64,000 bases of DNA from Rhizorhabdus dicambivorans (GCF_002355275.1 NZ_CP023450.1:62001-126000), one strand, 5' to 3'; counted from the stretch's first letter, positions 41,912 to 51,261 are shown. Numbers and translations are program-made. The notes: generated by a model from the sequence alone, not told the origin.

Positions 41912-42856
41912 CTACGCCGATTCGATGGTGCCGCCGCGACGAGCGGCGCGCTCCAAGTTGCGACTGTTGCGCATGACGCGACGCTGTCGGAAGGGAGATG
42001 CCATCGTCCCCCAAGCCGTTCCGGCGAAGGCACCCACGCCGGCAGCCGCGCCCCCGGCTATTCCCGTCGCGATGGCCGGAGCCTGGAAGAAGAAGATCGT
42101 CCCCAAAAATATGTACGCTGCAAACAGGACAGCACCGAAAGCCGTATCCACGACGCCTTCAGATGCTGCTGTTGCAGCCGCTCCGAGGTCTGTGATTAGG
42201 GTCGTGATGGCTATGATTACAGCAAGGAGAACGATATAGTTGAATACTTGGCCCAGCCAGCCGTGGAAAAAACGCCTCGTTGGCTCGAAAAGAGCTAGGG
42301 CGATGAAGATGGGGCCAAGCGCGATAATGATCGCCAACGCAACTTTGGCAAATATGGTGATAGCGAATCCAACCGCTGCCGAGAGCCCAACTAATGCCTT
42401 CAGCCCCAGGCTCAGCGCATAGAGGACCAGTTTATATGGGTTAATGTCGCTGTAGGTTGCGGCTTCAGTCTCTATCCGCGCAACTATAGCATCACTTTGA
42501 GTGTAATAGTCGTCGAATGCCTCTCCTACTGTGTCGATCGTCTTACCGGCGAGAGCTTGGGAGATCGCATCGGGCATTCCGTGGAAGAGCGGCGTCGTGA
42601 TCCAATCGGAATAGGCGACCGTCGTCGCAGCAACATACAGCAGGCAGAGCTTCACCATCCGATAGAATAGCTCACCCCATGGTTCGCTGATGATGCCCCG
42701 CATCACCATGTAGCCGAACAGGGCGATGTAGATAACCAGCCCGACAGCGAGCGGACCACGGACAACCTCTACGACGTTTTGGAGACGCTCGTTGAGGAAA
42801 AGATCAAGCTTCCCATCAACGTTCGCGTAAAGTGAATTGAACATGTCCGTGGCCAT
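41912..42856 (-). CDS. virB6: VirB6/TrbL inner-membrane channel protein
   Basis: 314 residues with about six hydrophobic segments, for example GPLAVGLVIYIALFGYMVM, LVGLSAAVGFAITIFAKVALAI and FNYIVLLAVIIAITTLI (in parts), matching TrbL/VirB6. A central periplasmic loop lies between helices two and three. The gene is slightly richer in A and T than its neighbours in 42240-42560. It forms part of the inner-membrane pore. Confidence 0.9.
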   Translation of the reverse strand: MATDMFNSLYANVDGKLDLFLNERLQNVVEVVRGPLAVGLVIYIALFGYMVMRGIISEPWGELFYRMVKLCLLYVAATTVAYSDWITTPLFHGMPDAISQALAGKTIDTVGEAFDDYYTQSDAIVARIETEAATYSDINPYKLVLYALSLGLKALVGLSAAVGFAITIFAKVALAIIIALGPIFIALALFEPTRRFFHGWLGQVFNYIVLLAVIIAITTLITDLGAAATAASEGVVDTAFGAVLFAAYIFLGTIFFFQAPAIATGIAGGAAAGVGAFAGTAWGTMASPFRQRRVMRNSRNLERAARRGGTIESA

Positions 42857-42877
42857 GCGAGGCTCCAGGGCGCTGGA

Positions 42878-43096
42878 TTATTTCGAAAGCGACCGCATCT
42901 TGTTGTCGAGGATCCGGAGGCTTTCAGCGTTGGAACACTCCTGTTCGTTGGGATGTGATCCGTCGGCACAGGCCTTGACGAGTCCTCTGAGCTCTTCCGG
43001 GTGAGAGGTTAGATAGTCCTTCCCGCGCGGTGCCCGCTCGCATCCTGCGAGCATTCCCGCTGCGGCAAACCCAAGCAGCAAAGCTCTCGCGGTCAT
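42878..43096 (-). CDS. eexN: EexN-like entry-exclusion lipoprotein
   Basis: 72 residues with a lipobox MLAGCE near residues 15-20, followed by DYLTSHPEELRGLVKACADG and ECSNAESLR, the EexN pattern (yL..HP..r......C......C..A). EexN-type proteins block redundant entry of the same element into a cell that already has it. It lies between virB5 and virB6, the usual place for the gene. Confidence 0.82.
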   Translation of the reverse strand: MTARALLLGFAAAGMLAGCERAPRGKDYLTSHPEELRGLVKACADGSHPNEQECSNAESLRILDNKMRSLSK

Positions 43097-43806
43097 TGCG
43101 ACAAGCTTTCTAGCTTCGTCGCCAGTATCGCTTCGCTTTCGCGCTGTGATCGCAACTGGACGTCTGCTTCTTGCCGCATTCGCAGCGCCTGCAATTGCAA
43201 GGCGTCGTTCTGGATATGGGCATTCTCGACCCCTACCCTCGCCTGGATATCCATGACCTGCTTGGCGTCCGAAGCGGTATCCAGCGAGGTTCTCAGCTCT
43301 TCGAGGCCGGCGGTACGCTGGGCCGACACGCCATAGGCCGCCTCCGCGATCGCGGCGTCGCGCGCTGCGAGGTCGCCGTTCCGCAAGAGGTTATCGCGGG
43401 ACGCGCGCTCATACGCCGACGCACCTGGCCGCAATTCCGGCAAAGCGATGCGGTTGGCGTCCCGGATACGGGTCGCGGAGCTCCCGAGCGAACCCAGGCT
43501 GGCATTGTCCGACGACATCAGCCGACTGATGTCACGGGCCTCCCGCGGCAGAAGATGGCGCATGGCATCGGTGGAAAGAGATGATGCGATGCCGTTGACG
43601 TCGGTGACCTGGTTGAAGCTGCCATAGAGCTGCTTCGCTTCTGCGATCTGCTCCTTCCCCTGATCGATCATCGACAGGGTGTTTTTCACCGTGGCCAGCG
43701 CCTGCAGATAACCGGAGCTGTCGTAGACGGGGATGCCTTGCGCAACTGCAGGCCCCGCCATTCCTAGGGCGATGGCGCCAAGTGCTGCGTATATGCCCTT
43801 ACCCAT
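43093..43806 (-). CDS. virB5: VirB5 minor pilin
   Basis: 237 residues with a signal peptide (AALGAIALGMAGPAVAQG). The mature part is helical and coiled-coil-like (ALATVKNTLSMIDQGKEQIAEAKQLYGSFNQV, in parts) as in VirB5/TrbJ, which sits at the pilus tip and helps adhesion. It overlaps eexN by 4 bp. Confidence 0.88.
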   Translation of the reverse strand: MGKGIYAALGAIALGMAGPAVAQGIPVYDSSGYLQALATVKNTLSMIDQGKEQIAEAKQLYGSFNQVTDVNGIASSLSTDAMRHLLPREARDISRLMSSDNASLGSLGSSATRIRDANRIALPELRPGASAYERASRDNLLRNGDLAARDAAIAEAAYGVSAQRTAGLEELRTSLDTASDAKQVMDIQARVGVENAHIQNDALQLQALRMRQEADVQLRSQRESEAILATKLESLSQ

Positions 43807-43809
43807 AGC

Positions 43810-46227
43810 TCATCCTTTCCTGATCGATGCAGACCGACGCTGCTGGTGAAAAAGAGGCAGCCATTTCGCCGGGTCGTCGCCGACATCAGCGCGAATGGCA
43901 TCGAGGAGCGTCACGGTTTCCGTGGTGCCCGAGAGCACCGCGAGCTCGTCGGAGAGGCCGCCCAGGTCCAGTTCCACCACGATCGAGTCATGACCCTGCT
44001 TGATGAGGAAGCGGCGAGACTCGGGGTTCAGGTCGTGACGGACGAGCTTGAATTCCGCCTGGGTCAGGCCCAGCCCGTCGATATAATCCGTTTCACGCCC
44101 ATAGGGGTTGGGCAGCAGGATCTTGGTCGCGACCTGCTCCATGATACTGTGTGAGATATCCGAGCGCAGCGCATCGGCCGGGCTCTGCGTGCCGAAAACC
44201 AAGAAGGCGTTCTGCTTGCGGTAGGTCTTCAGGCCATCCTGGGCAAAGGCGCGGAAAGCGTCATCACCCAGCGCCTTCCAGAACTCATCGATGTCGATCA
44301 CCAGTCGGCGGCCATCCAGAAGGCCGTCGATGCGATGGAACATGTACATCATGATCGGCGTGCGAACTTCCGGATTGTCGAGGAAGTCGGTCATGTCGAA
44401 GCCGAGGAACGGCGCATCGAGCGACAAAGCATCGATCTCGTTGTCGAACACCCAACCCAGCGATCCGCCCCGCGACCATTTCTCAAGTCGAGCGCCGATG
44501 CCTTCCGGGTCGCGCTGGCCGAGCAGCTGGCGCAGGGCCAGAATGGATCGGTTCTCCGGTGCGAGCCGCCCGAGCGACGCCAAGCCTTCGTCGATCATAC
44601 GCTCCTGGGTGACGCCCAGCGGGCCGCCCGGCGGCGTCACCAGCTGCCGGATCAGACGACCGAGAAAGACGAGGTTGCGCGGTCCATATTCGAGCGCCCG
44701 CAGCGGCGCGAAGCCGGTTGGCTCCCCGTTCTTCAGCGTCAGATAGATCCCGCCAACAGACCGCACGTAGATCTCGGCGCCGCGATCCTTGTCGATGAAG
44801 ATCTGCTGCGCGCCCGTCTTCTCGAGCTGCGCCATCAGGAAGTTCTGAACGACCGTTTTGCCCGCGCCCGAGGGACCGATAATGAGCGTGTGGCCGAGAT
44901 CCCCGACATGGAAGTTGAAATAGTAGGGCGATTGCGCGGCCGTCTTCATCAGCGCGATCGCCGGACCCCAATGATTTCCGCTCGGCCGGCCCGCGGGATA
45001 GGTATGGAAGGGTGCCAATGCGGCGAAATTCCGCGATGTGATTGCCGCCGGCCGCGCCCGCCACGCGAAGTTACCGGGAAGCTGAGCCCAGAAGGCTGCT
45101 TCGAGCGCCGGACCTTCCCTCGCCGACACCAGACCAGCGTCCGCGAGCGCCGCCCGCGCGGCCGACAGATTATCGGCGAGCCGCCTCTGGCTCTCGGCAA
45201 ACACCCCAAGCGAGAAGTGATGTTCGCCCAGCACGAACCGATTGCTTTGAAGATCGTCGGCGGCGTCTTCAAGGTCGAGCGCCTGGCTTGCTGCCGCGTC
45301 CTCGGTCGAGGCCATCTGGTTCTGTCGCCGGCGCAGCCTTTCGGCCGCGCGCGCCTTCCCCATGAAGGTGAAGGATTGCGACACGACGAACGCGAAATCC
45401 TGGCCGAGCAGAGCGTTCATCTGACCGGGACGGGTGAGCGCAGGATATTCCCGGATGCCGAAAATCCCCAGCCAGCGGCTCGCATCATGGGCGCGGATCT
45501 CGACCGTCTCGCGTCCGAAGATCACCCGCTCGCCGTAGAGTGCGGATCCAAGATGGCCTCGGACCAGCGGCACCTTGGCCTTGGCGCCCATCATGACTTG
45601 CTCGAGCACTTCGAGCGGCCTGGAGAATAGGAGGCCATTTTGCTCATAGAGGCCGAGCCGTGCGGGGCTGCACCGCCGGAGGAGCTTTTCGATATCGCGC
45701 GCCTTCTCCTCGAAGCGGGCCAGTTCGTCAGGGTCGATTTCTTCATCGGCCGCCCTGGCCTTGGCGATGCGCTTGAGGAGAAGCCCCGTCCGATCGGCCG
45801 AGCCGACCGCCGGCCGCATGATCAGCGTCAGATAGTGCTCGTTGACGAACATGCGCTTGGCAGTCACCCGCGCGCGATATTTTTCGTCCAGTTCGGCCGC
45901 GAAGTCCGAGCGGAATTGGCCTTCGGGATAGTCATCGACCGGGCGGCGAACGATGTGGGTCCAGAGCGCGAGCCGGTCGTCGGCAATGTTGCGCCAGGTG
46001 CCGTTGAGCTTCTCATGCCAGTCGTTGAGGTGGATCGGATCCGCGGTTTCGAAGGCGAGCCCCTCGAGGCGGAACATCATCATGAGGTCGCCGCTATCGA
46101 GCGCGATCACCTCCGACGTCACGTGGCGCGCATAGGGCAGATAGCGCCCAGGCTCGGCCTCTTGCCGCAATATGCGCCACGGCGTCTTGCGGGGCGGGAG
46201 CTGGGCAGCCGCGCTAGCCACGCGCAA
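43810..46227 (-). CDS. virB4: VirB4 secretion ATPase
   Basis: 805 residues, the usual length. Walker A is IIGPSGAGKTVVQNFL near residue 449 and Walker B RLVIDIDEFWKAL near 645. The N-terminal CagE/TrbE-like domain (RYLPYARHVTSEVIALDSGDL, in part) fits. It energises pilus biogenesis and substrate transfer. It overlaps virB3 by 14 bp. Confidence 0.95.
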   Translation of the reverse strand: MRVASAAAQLPPRKTPWRILRQEAEPGRYLPYARHVTSEVIALDSGDLMMMFRLEGLAFETADPIHLNDWHEKLNGTWRNIADDRLALWTHIVRRPVDDYPEGQFRSDFAAELDEKYRARVTAKRMFVNEHYLTLIMRPAVGSADRTGLLLKRIAKARAADEEIDPDELARFEEKARDIEKLLRRCSPARLGLYEQNGLLFSRPLEVLEQVMMGAKAKVPLVRGHLGSALYGERVIFGRETVEIRAHDASRWLGIFGIREYPALTRPGQMNALLGQDFAFVVSQSFTFMGKARAAERLRRRQNQMASTEDAAASQALDLEDAADDLQSNRFVLGEHHFSLGVFAESQRRLADNLSAARAALADAGLVSAREGPALEAAFWAQLPGNFAWRARPAAITSRNFAALAPFHTYPAGRPSGNHWGPAIALMKTAAQSPYYFNFHVGDLGHTLIIGPSGAGKTVVQNFLMAQLEKTGAQQIFIDKDRGAEIYVRSVGGIYLTLKNGEPTGFAPLRALEYGPRNLVFLGRLIRQLVTPPGGPLGVTQERMIDEGLASLGRLAPENRSILALRQLLGQRDPEGIGARLEKWSRGGSLGWVFDNEIDALSLDAPFLGFDMTDFLDNPEVRTPIMMYMFHRIDGLLDGRRLVIDIDEFWKALGDDAFRAFAQDGLKTYRKQNAFLVFGTQSPADALRSDISHSIMEQVATKILLPNPYGRETDYIDGLGLTQAEFKLVRHDLNPESRRFLIKQGHDSIVVELDLGGLSDELAVLSGTTETVTLLDAIRADVGDDPAKWLPLFHQQRRSASIRKG

Positions 46228-46564
46228 AGCCCTTGCGTTTCAGCCCGGCGACCGGGAGCGGCGAATAGGAACTGCCGCCCCACCAGACGCGGTTCCGGTT
46301 GCGCGCCTTGGTCATGGTCCAGAGGGACAGCAGCCGGAAGGCGTTGGCATCATGCCGCACGATGAGCCGTGCAACAGCAAGACAGGCGCCTCCGATGGCG
46401 CCGGCATAGAGCGGGTTGCCGCTGACGATCAAAGTGAGACAGGCGGCAAGCGCGATCGGCAACGAGGCTTCGAGCGGCACGCCGAGCCACATCGTCGGGC
46501 GCGTGACCGCGAGAAACAACGTCTCCTCGCGCAGCCGCTCGTCCAGCGCGGCGCTCTCCTTCAC
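46214..46564 (-). CDS. virB3: VirB3 inner-membrane protein
   Basis: 116 residues starting at GTG 46564, which overlaps the virB2 stop (GTGA). LFLAVTRPTMWLGVPLEASL followed by a hydrophobic helix (ALAACLTLIVSG; YAGAIGGACLAVARLIV) is the VirB3/TrbD pattern. It assists VirB4 at the inner membrane. Confidence 0.88.
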   Translation of the reverse strand: MKESAALDERLREETLFLAVTRPTMWLGVPLEASLPIALAACLTLIVSGNPLYAGAIGGACLAVARLIVRHDANAFRLLSLWTMTKARNRNRVWWGGSSYSPLPVAGLKRKGFARG

Positions 46565-46899
46565 GCGCCACCCGTGATGGTGTCGACGATCCACTGCGCG
46601 CTGAAGACGATGAAGATGCCAACAATGACCGTCACCAGAAGGCCGAGGCTGGCGCGCCCGGTGAAAAACATGAACCCGACGATCACGACCGCGATCACCG
46701 CGATGGTCTTGGCGAAGGTCCCGGTGAGCCAGGTCTTGATGTTCTCCGCCATGGACGTGATGCCGTCGGCACCTTGCGCGTGCGCAGGATCGCTCAGCAG
46801 TATCGAGACAAGCAGCGCCAATGCCATCACGCCGATGATGCGCAGCAGAAGTCGCGCCCATTGTGGCCGTCCGCCCAGGTGGGCGGTGATTGCTGTCAT
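46561..46899 (-). CDS. virB2: VirB2 major pilin
   Basis: 112 residues. A long signal peptide ends near DPAHAQGA; the mature pilin has two hydrophobic helices (TIAVIAVVIVGFMFFTG; LLVTVIVGIFIVFSAQWIV) separated by RASLG, as in VirB2/TrbC pilins. ATG 46899 overlaps the virB1 stop. Confidence 0.9.
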   Translation of the reverse strand: MTAITAHLGGRPQWARLLLRIIGVMALALLVSILLSDPAHAQGADGITSMAENIKTWLTGTFAKTIAVIAVVIVGFMFFTGRASLGLLVTVIVGIFIVFSAQWIVDTITGGA

Positions 46900-47561
46900 G
46901 GATGCTGTCCTTTCTGAGATGCGGCCCCGTCGCCGAACACCATGAGCGAGGCCTGGCTCGCCCTCGCCGCTGTTTTCCACCCGGCTGCGGCCGGGGGCGA
47001 AACAGGGGTATCGGGTGGCGGAGCGAAGGCCGGAGCCGCTGGGGCAACGACCGAGTTTCTGGTTGCCGGCGCCGTACTCCGGATCAACGGAATGACGGCC
47101 GACGCGCTGGCATAGACCCTGGCGACATAGCCGTTGCGAAAGCCGCGCTGCCGGTCGCCGGTATTGTACAGCGACAGGGCGGTCGCGATCGCGTGATCGC
47201 GGCTCGGGGCAAGGCGCGCGACCGCCTGGTAGTTGGTCGCTAGGACACGCGCGGCGGCGGCTAGGTTGGAGCAGGGCTCGAATGCATTTTCCACCGAAAG
47301 CCCCAGCCAGCCGAGATTGGCGCTGTTGATCTGCCCCAGGCCGAGATCGATGTTGTAGCCTCGACCAATCAGGCTGCGCGCCGCAGCGATTGCCTGCGCC
47401 TTGGTCGCGGGCTTTGGCGCGCGCACGCCGGGACTATTGACCCCGATTGCGAGACTGTTGAACCGGCTCTCCGTGTGGACGATCGAAATGAGCGTCTCAG
47501 GCGCCACCGTCGGTGCGCAAGCTCCTGCAAGCGAAAGAAGGGTGGCGACATCGAGGATCAT
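46896..47561 (-). CDS. virB1: VirB1 lytic transglycosylase
   Basis: 221 residues. The SLT/goose-lysozyme-like domain has the catalytic Glu in IVHTESRFNSLAIGVN, then IDLGLGQINSANLGWLG and ALSLYNTGD. It opens the peptidoglycan for channel assembly. The C-terminal 60 residues are Pro/Ala-rich. It overlaps the TrbM-like gene by 4 bp. Confidence 0.92.
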   Translation of the reverse strand: MILDVATLLSLAGACAPTVAPETLISIVHTESRFNSLAIGVNSPGVRAPKPATKAQAIAAARSLIGRGYNIDLGLGQINSANLGWLGLSVENAFEPCSNLAAAARVLATNYQAVARLAPSRDHAIATALSLYNTGDRQRGFRNGYVARVYASASAVIPLIRSTAPATRNSVVAPAAPAFAPPPDTPVSPPAAAGWKTAARASQASLMVFGDGAASQKGQHP

Positions 47562-47896
47562 CGGCGGCCGCCGTCCAAACGCTCGATGCCGGCCAGCGAG
47601 AAGGTCTGGCTGCGGCCGTCGTTGAACGTGATGACCACCCGGCGGCGAGTTGTGGAATCGCGATCATAGACCTTCGTGCGGGCGACGCCGCCGCTACAGC
47701 CGGGAAAGGCGCCGCCGGTGGCCAAGCGTTGCCATAGCTTGGTCATCGGCGACACGCATTGCGCGTATTGGGTCGCGCCACCGGGATTGGAAAGACACAG
47801 GAGAACCTGGCAGCCCAGGTCATTCGCCGCTGCCGGTGCGCTTGGAAGGGCTGTGGCGAGGGCGAGCATCGCCATGCCGAATATTGCACGTTGCAT
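47558..47896 (-). CDS. TrbM/KikA-like periplasmic conjugation protein
   Basis: 112 residues with a signal peptide (AMLALATALPSAPAAA). The mature sequence NDLGCQVLLCLSNPGG, QCVSPMTKLWQRL and FPGCSGG matches the TrbM/KikA pattern with paired cysteines, probably forming disulphides. It is the first gene of the virB operon. TrbM-type proteins are accessory to transfer. Confidence 0.82.
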   Translation of the reverse strand: MQRAIFGMAMLALATALPSAPAAANDLGCQVLLCLSNPGGATQYAQCVSPMTKLWQRLATGGAFPGCSGGVARTKVYDRDSTTRRRVVITFNDGRSQTFSLAGIERLDGGRR

Positions 47897-47959
47897 CGGG
47901 TCTTCCCCCGCGAGAGACAGCTCCCGCGTCGGGAAATGCCGTCAGCTATCCGTTGGATT

Positions 47960-48892
47960 TCACCTCTCTTTTGTTCCGACCGCGCTCGATTTCGGCAATC
48001 CCCCTAGCCGGGGGGGGAGTTGATCGGTTTGCTGCCGCAGGAATTCGGACAGAGCGCCTTCCTGGTCGGGCCGGAGAGCATCGATTGCGGCGAGATGGTC
48101 TGGCGGATCGCCGCCGAGCAGGATGGACGGGCACTGCCCGTCATAATTGCCGAGATTGGGGCGGTGCTGCTGGTAGCCGACCAGCGCGGCAAGCTCGGGA
48201 TCGAATGCGCTGGCCACCTCGGGCGGATAGGTCAGCCACTGGTTCTCATAGGGCTTCAGCCAGCCGAGGCAGTAGCTGACGATGATGCCTCGGCGCACCG
48301 CGTTTGAACGATTCGCGCCGGCGCCATGGAGGGTCGATCCCAGGAATATGATCGCCGATCCCGGATCCGCTTCGATGGCGACCGGCTCCGCGCCGTCGTC
48401 GCCCTGCCCGCCATTGTGGCTCCCCGGCCAGACCAGCGTCGCCCCATTTTCGGCCTTGAACGGCGAAATCGGCCACATGACGTTGACGAGATATTCGAGC
48501 TCGCCGGTCGGACCGCGCCACATGTCCTGATCCCGGTGCGGAAATTGCGCTGGCGCCCCCGGGTGCAGCTCGAGCGCTTGCGTGAGGTTGAGCTGGACCG
48601 TGTCGCACCAGGGCTCGAGGATAGCGTGGACGAGGCGCATGACGGCAGGGTTTTGGACAAGACTTTCAACCGTCGGCGCGCGCTTCAGCAGGCCACCGAA
48701 GCGTTTTGTCCGAGGGCCGTAGAATCCGCCCTGGCAGAAAGGCGTGGCGGCAAAACGCGGATGGAGGGATCGATTGATCTCCTCGATGCGTGACCGAGAC
48801 TCGACATCCCGCAGGATGCAGAAGCCGTGCTGCCGCAGATTTTCGTCGGCTTTGGTCGCGGCGGAGACGCCGCGCGGTGCGATCGTGGCCAT
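47960..48892 (-). CDS. Phytanoyl-CoA dioxygenase-family (Fe/2-oxoglutarate) enzyme
   Basis: 310 residues. The double-stranded beta-helix dioxygenase has an iron-binding HRDQD motif (FPHRDQDMWRG near residue 125), a later His in LHGAGANRS and an Arg in RRGIIVSYCLGW for 2-oxoglutarate. An ideal AGGAGG lies 7 bp before ATG 48892; an ATG at 48907 overlapping the luxI stop is the alternative. PhyH genes next to luxI recur in Sphingomonadaceae. Hydroxylation of the acyl chain of the signal or its precursor is a plausible role, but this is inference. Confidence 0.8.
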   Translation of the reverse strand: MATIAPRGVSAATKADENLRQHGFCILRDVESRSRIEEINRSLHPRFAATPFCQGGFYGPRTKRFGGLLKRAPTVESLVQNPAVMRLVHAILEPWCDTVQLNLTQALELHPGAPAQFPHRDQDMWRGPTGELEYLVNVMWPISPFKAENGATLVWPGSHNGGQGDDGAEPVAIEADPGSAIIFLGSTLHGAGANRSNAVRRGIIVSYCLGWLKPYENQWLTYPPEVASAFDPELAALVGYQQHRPNLGNYDGQCPSILLGGDPPDHLAAIDALRPDQEGALSEFLRQQTDQLPPRLGGLPKSSAVGTKER

Positions 48893-48903
48893 GATCGCCC
48901 TCC

Positions 48904-49515
48904 TCATGCTGCGGCGGGAAGATCGGCAAGGCCGACAGGGCGGAAAATGCCGCTCGCGCGCAGCTGCTCGCGCGTTCGGTCGTCCACATCGATTTGCAAG
49001 GCGACGAGACTTCGCCCTTGCTCGGACGTGGGAAGACCCAATGGTCGGCAAGTCCAGCCGAAACCCAGGATCTGCTGGAACCACGGCCACTCGGCGACCC
49101 CGGTGAAGCTGTGGATCTGGTTGGCGAGGGCATATTCGACGAGCGCGGTGACCAGCTGATTGCGCAGCTCGAGACGCTCCCGGGCGCGCAATTTTCGCGC
49201 AAGGCAAAAGCGGGTGATTTCCAGGATAGCACTGCCGCGCGGCGGCGCTTCCTCGCAAAGATCCGGGAAGATCGTGCCGAGAATATGCTCGTGCGTGGTC
49301 GGCAGAAGCCGTGCGGATGCCCGGTGTTCCCCGTCGTCCCCGGTAACAACGATGTAGACGGCGCGATCATTGTCGAACTGATCGATCTCGTAGCGACCGG
49401 CGATGACCGGAACGTCCCAGCGAAGAAGATCGACGAAGACCCGCTTGCGCTCCTCGAACATGGAGCGAAACAGGCGGTGTTCCATGGCTTGCGAAAAGCC
49501 GGTCCCGATGTGCAT
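48904..49515 (-). CDS. luxI: Acyl-homoserine-lactone synthase (LuxI family)
   Basis: 203 residues. FEERKRVFVDLLRWDVPV and EIDQFDNDRAVYIV near the N terminus carry the conserved R, F, W, D and D of LuxI enzymes; SARLLPTTHEHILG and ILEITRFCLARKLR supply the conserved Arg and Glu-Arg. It makes an acyl-HSL from SAM and an acyl donor. With the two adjacent LuxR genes it should tie conjugation to cell density. Confidence 0.9.
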   Translation of the reverse strand: MHIGTGFSQAMEHRLFRSMFEERKRVFVDLLRWDVPVIAGRYEIDQFDNDRAVYIVVTGDDGEHRASARLLPTTHEHILGTIFPDLCEEAPPRGSAILEITRFCLARKLRARERLELRNQLVTALVEYALANQIHSFTGVAEWPWFQQILGFGWTCRPLGLPTSEQGRSLVALQIDVDDRTREQLRASGIFRPVGLADLPAAA

Positions 49516-49589
49516 GACAGCCTCCTTTTGGTGAGGCCTGTCAGTCGATCAGAGGCGGCTTTTTTGCGTTATCCCCAGTTCTGGGGAGA

Positions 49590-50336
49590 TCATCGGCCGA
49601 ACACATCGGCAAAGCTGATTTGCCCTTCGAACAAGGCGCGAATGGCGAGGAGGGTGCGCTTGGTGACGCCATAGCGGTCGCGCGCATCCTTCACATGCTG
49701 GATCACCGTTTCCTGGCCGATGCCGAGGATCTGGCTGATCTCCCAATCGGTCTTGCCCCGCGCGACCAGCGCCACGCATTCGGCCTGCCTTTCGGTCAGG
49801 CTCGGGCATTCGGATTGCGGCGCGTGGATCCGGGAAATCTTGCGTGCCGCTTCGAACGCGAAGCTGCCGACGAGCTGCACGAACGGCAGCTGCCGATGGT
49901 CGAGCATCTCGCCCGCCGCCATCGCGAAGGAACAGGATCCATTGAGCTCGCCAGGAATATGGGCCGGAACGGTGAAGCCGTCGCCCAGCCCGGCCTCGTA
50001 GGCTTCTGCCAGGATCGAGCGATCGGCGGCCGTCAGAGAGATGATCGACTGAACCGCCGACCAGGCAAAGCCCACATTGGTGCGATGGCTGGCGCGGTGG
50101 ATCGGGTCGCTCGCATAGAGGCGTCTCGCCTGGAAGCGCTCCACCCAGTCTTGCGGATAGTCGACGATGTGGACCGAGCGAACCGCAGGCTTCAGGTCGA
50201 CATGATGGACCAGGGCATAGTGCCGAAAGCCCATGGCCTTCGTGATTTCGGCCATCAGGTCAGACAAGGCCGTAGTGTCCTTGATCGCGCCAGCGACAGC
50301 GCAGAAATCCTGAACTTGCCCAAGCCCGATCATCAT
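49590..50336 (-). CDS. luxR: LuxR-family regulator with AHL-binding domain (first)
   Basis: 248 residues. The autoinducer-binding domain keeps the key residues: W in QDWVERF, Y in LYASDPIHRAS with the DP pair, W in FAWSAV and G in LGDGFTVP. The C-terminal GerE HTH is LTERQAECVALVARGKTDWE with ILGIGQETVIQHV. ATG 50336 is chosen, with another Met next to it. It lies downstream of the second luxR and 74 bp upstream of luxI, all on the minus strand. Confidence 0.9.
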   Translation of the reverse strand: MMIGLGQVQDFCAVAGAIKDTTALSDLMAEITKAMGFRHYALVHHVDLKPAVRSVHIVDYPQDWVERFQARRLYASDPIHRASHRTNVGFAWSAVQSIISLTAADRSILAEAYEAGLGDGFTVPAHIPGELNGSCSFAMAAGEMLDHRQLPFVQLVGSFAFEAARKISRIHAPQSECPSLTERQAECVALVARGKTDWEISQILGIGQETVIQHVKDARDRYGVTKRTLLAIRALFEGQISFADVFGR

Positions 50337-50349
50337 ATGGCCGGCGAGA

Positions 50350-51111
50350 TCAGAGCAGCGCTTCCATGTTGAGATGACCATCGCGAACCGCGCGCAGCAC
50401 CAGCTGCGTGCGTCGTCGCACGCCATAACGCCTGCGGGCCGATTCAACATATTCGTGCACGGTGTCGCGGCTGAGGCCGAGGATCTGGCCGATCTCCCAG
50501 TCGCTTTTGCCTTGCGCGACGAGCGCGATGCATTCGACCTGGCGAGGGCTGAGAGGGACGCAGGCCAATGGCCCTGCCCTTTCGCCAAGCAGCTCGCGCG
50601 CCCGATCATAAGCGACCGAGCCGAGCAGACGGGCGGTCAGAACCTCTTCTGCACTCAGCGGCTCGTCGCGTGATCGGGCCGCAGTGAAGATCGCCTCGGG
50701 CTCGCCCGGAGTCCGGATCGGCAAACTGTAGCCCGATGCAAGGTCATGATCCCGGGCGCGGTCAAGGATGCCTCGCTGGCGCGGCGTGAGCTCCAGCACG
50801 TCGCCGACACGGTCCCAGGCCAGTCCAGAGGGCGTACGTGCGCAGGCCGCATGAATGGGATCTTCGATATAGTGGCGTTCTTCTAGAACTTCCTCGAGCC
50901 AGGCCGACGGATAGGTTGTGAGGAACAGGCTTTGCTCGTCGCCGCGCCGAAGGTCGATATTGTGAAGCAGCGTGAACCAGCGGAAGCCAAGATCGCGCAC
51001 GGCGGCATCGATCGTGCCATGCAGATCGCCAAGGGTTTCAGCACGCTGACAGTCCGTCGCAAAGCGCGTGAGATCATCAAGGCGGCCGCAGTCTTTTATC
51101 CTGTTCGCCAT
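50350..51111 (-). CDS. luxR: LuxR-family regulator with AHL-binding domain (second)
   Basis: 253 residues from ATG 51111; a GTG at 51153 in the same frame is possible. It keeps the AHL-binding set (W in SAWLEEV, Y and DP in HYIEDPIHAA, W in LAWDRV, G in ASGYSLP) and has a GerE HTH (LSPRQVECIALVAQGKSDWE; LSRDTVHEYV). It is clearly a paralogue of the next gene. Two complete receptors for one synthase suggest one activator and one modulator, or response to two signals. Confidence 0.88.
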   Translation of the reverse strand: MANRIKDCGRLDDLTRFATDCQRAETLGDLHGTIDAAVRDLGFRWFTLLHNIDLRRGDEQSLFLTTYPSAWLEEVLEERHYIEDPIHAACARTPSGLAWDRVGDVLELTPRQRGILDRARDHDLASGYSLPIRTPGEPEAIFTAARSRDEPLSAEEVLTARLLGSVAYDRARELLGERAGPLACVPLSPRQVECIALVAQGKSDWEIGQILGLSRDTVHEYVESARRRYGVRRRTQLVLRAVRDGHLNMEALL

Positions 51112-51227
51112 AGGCGACGGAAGCTCGTTCGCGAGGAGACGGCTCGTCCACACCTAAGCGGCGAGCGCCATGATTATCAGGATGAGTTGAGAACGATTCG
51201 CAACAATCTACGATTAGAATGGATCGC

Positions 51228-51261
51228 CTATGACACTTTATCCGCCGGCAAAGTGTCATAG
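51228..51261. promoter_or_regulatory. 34-bp inverted repeat between luxR and the winged-helix gene
   Basis: Perfect 12-bp arms CTATGACACTTT and AAAGTGTCATAG at 51228-51239 and 51250-51261 surround a 10-bp GC-rich spacer. It is placed between the divergent luxR (minus) and winged-helix (plus) genes, so it may be an operator for the winged-helix protein or a LuxR box-like target. No typical lux box was recognised. Confidence 0.65.
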
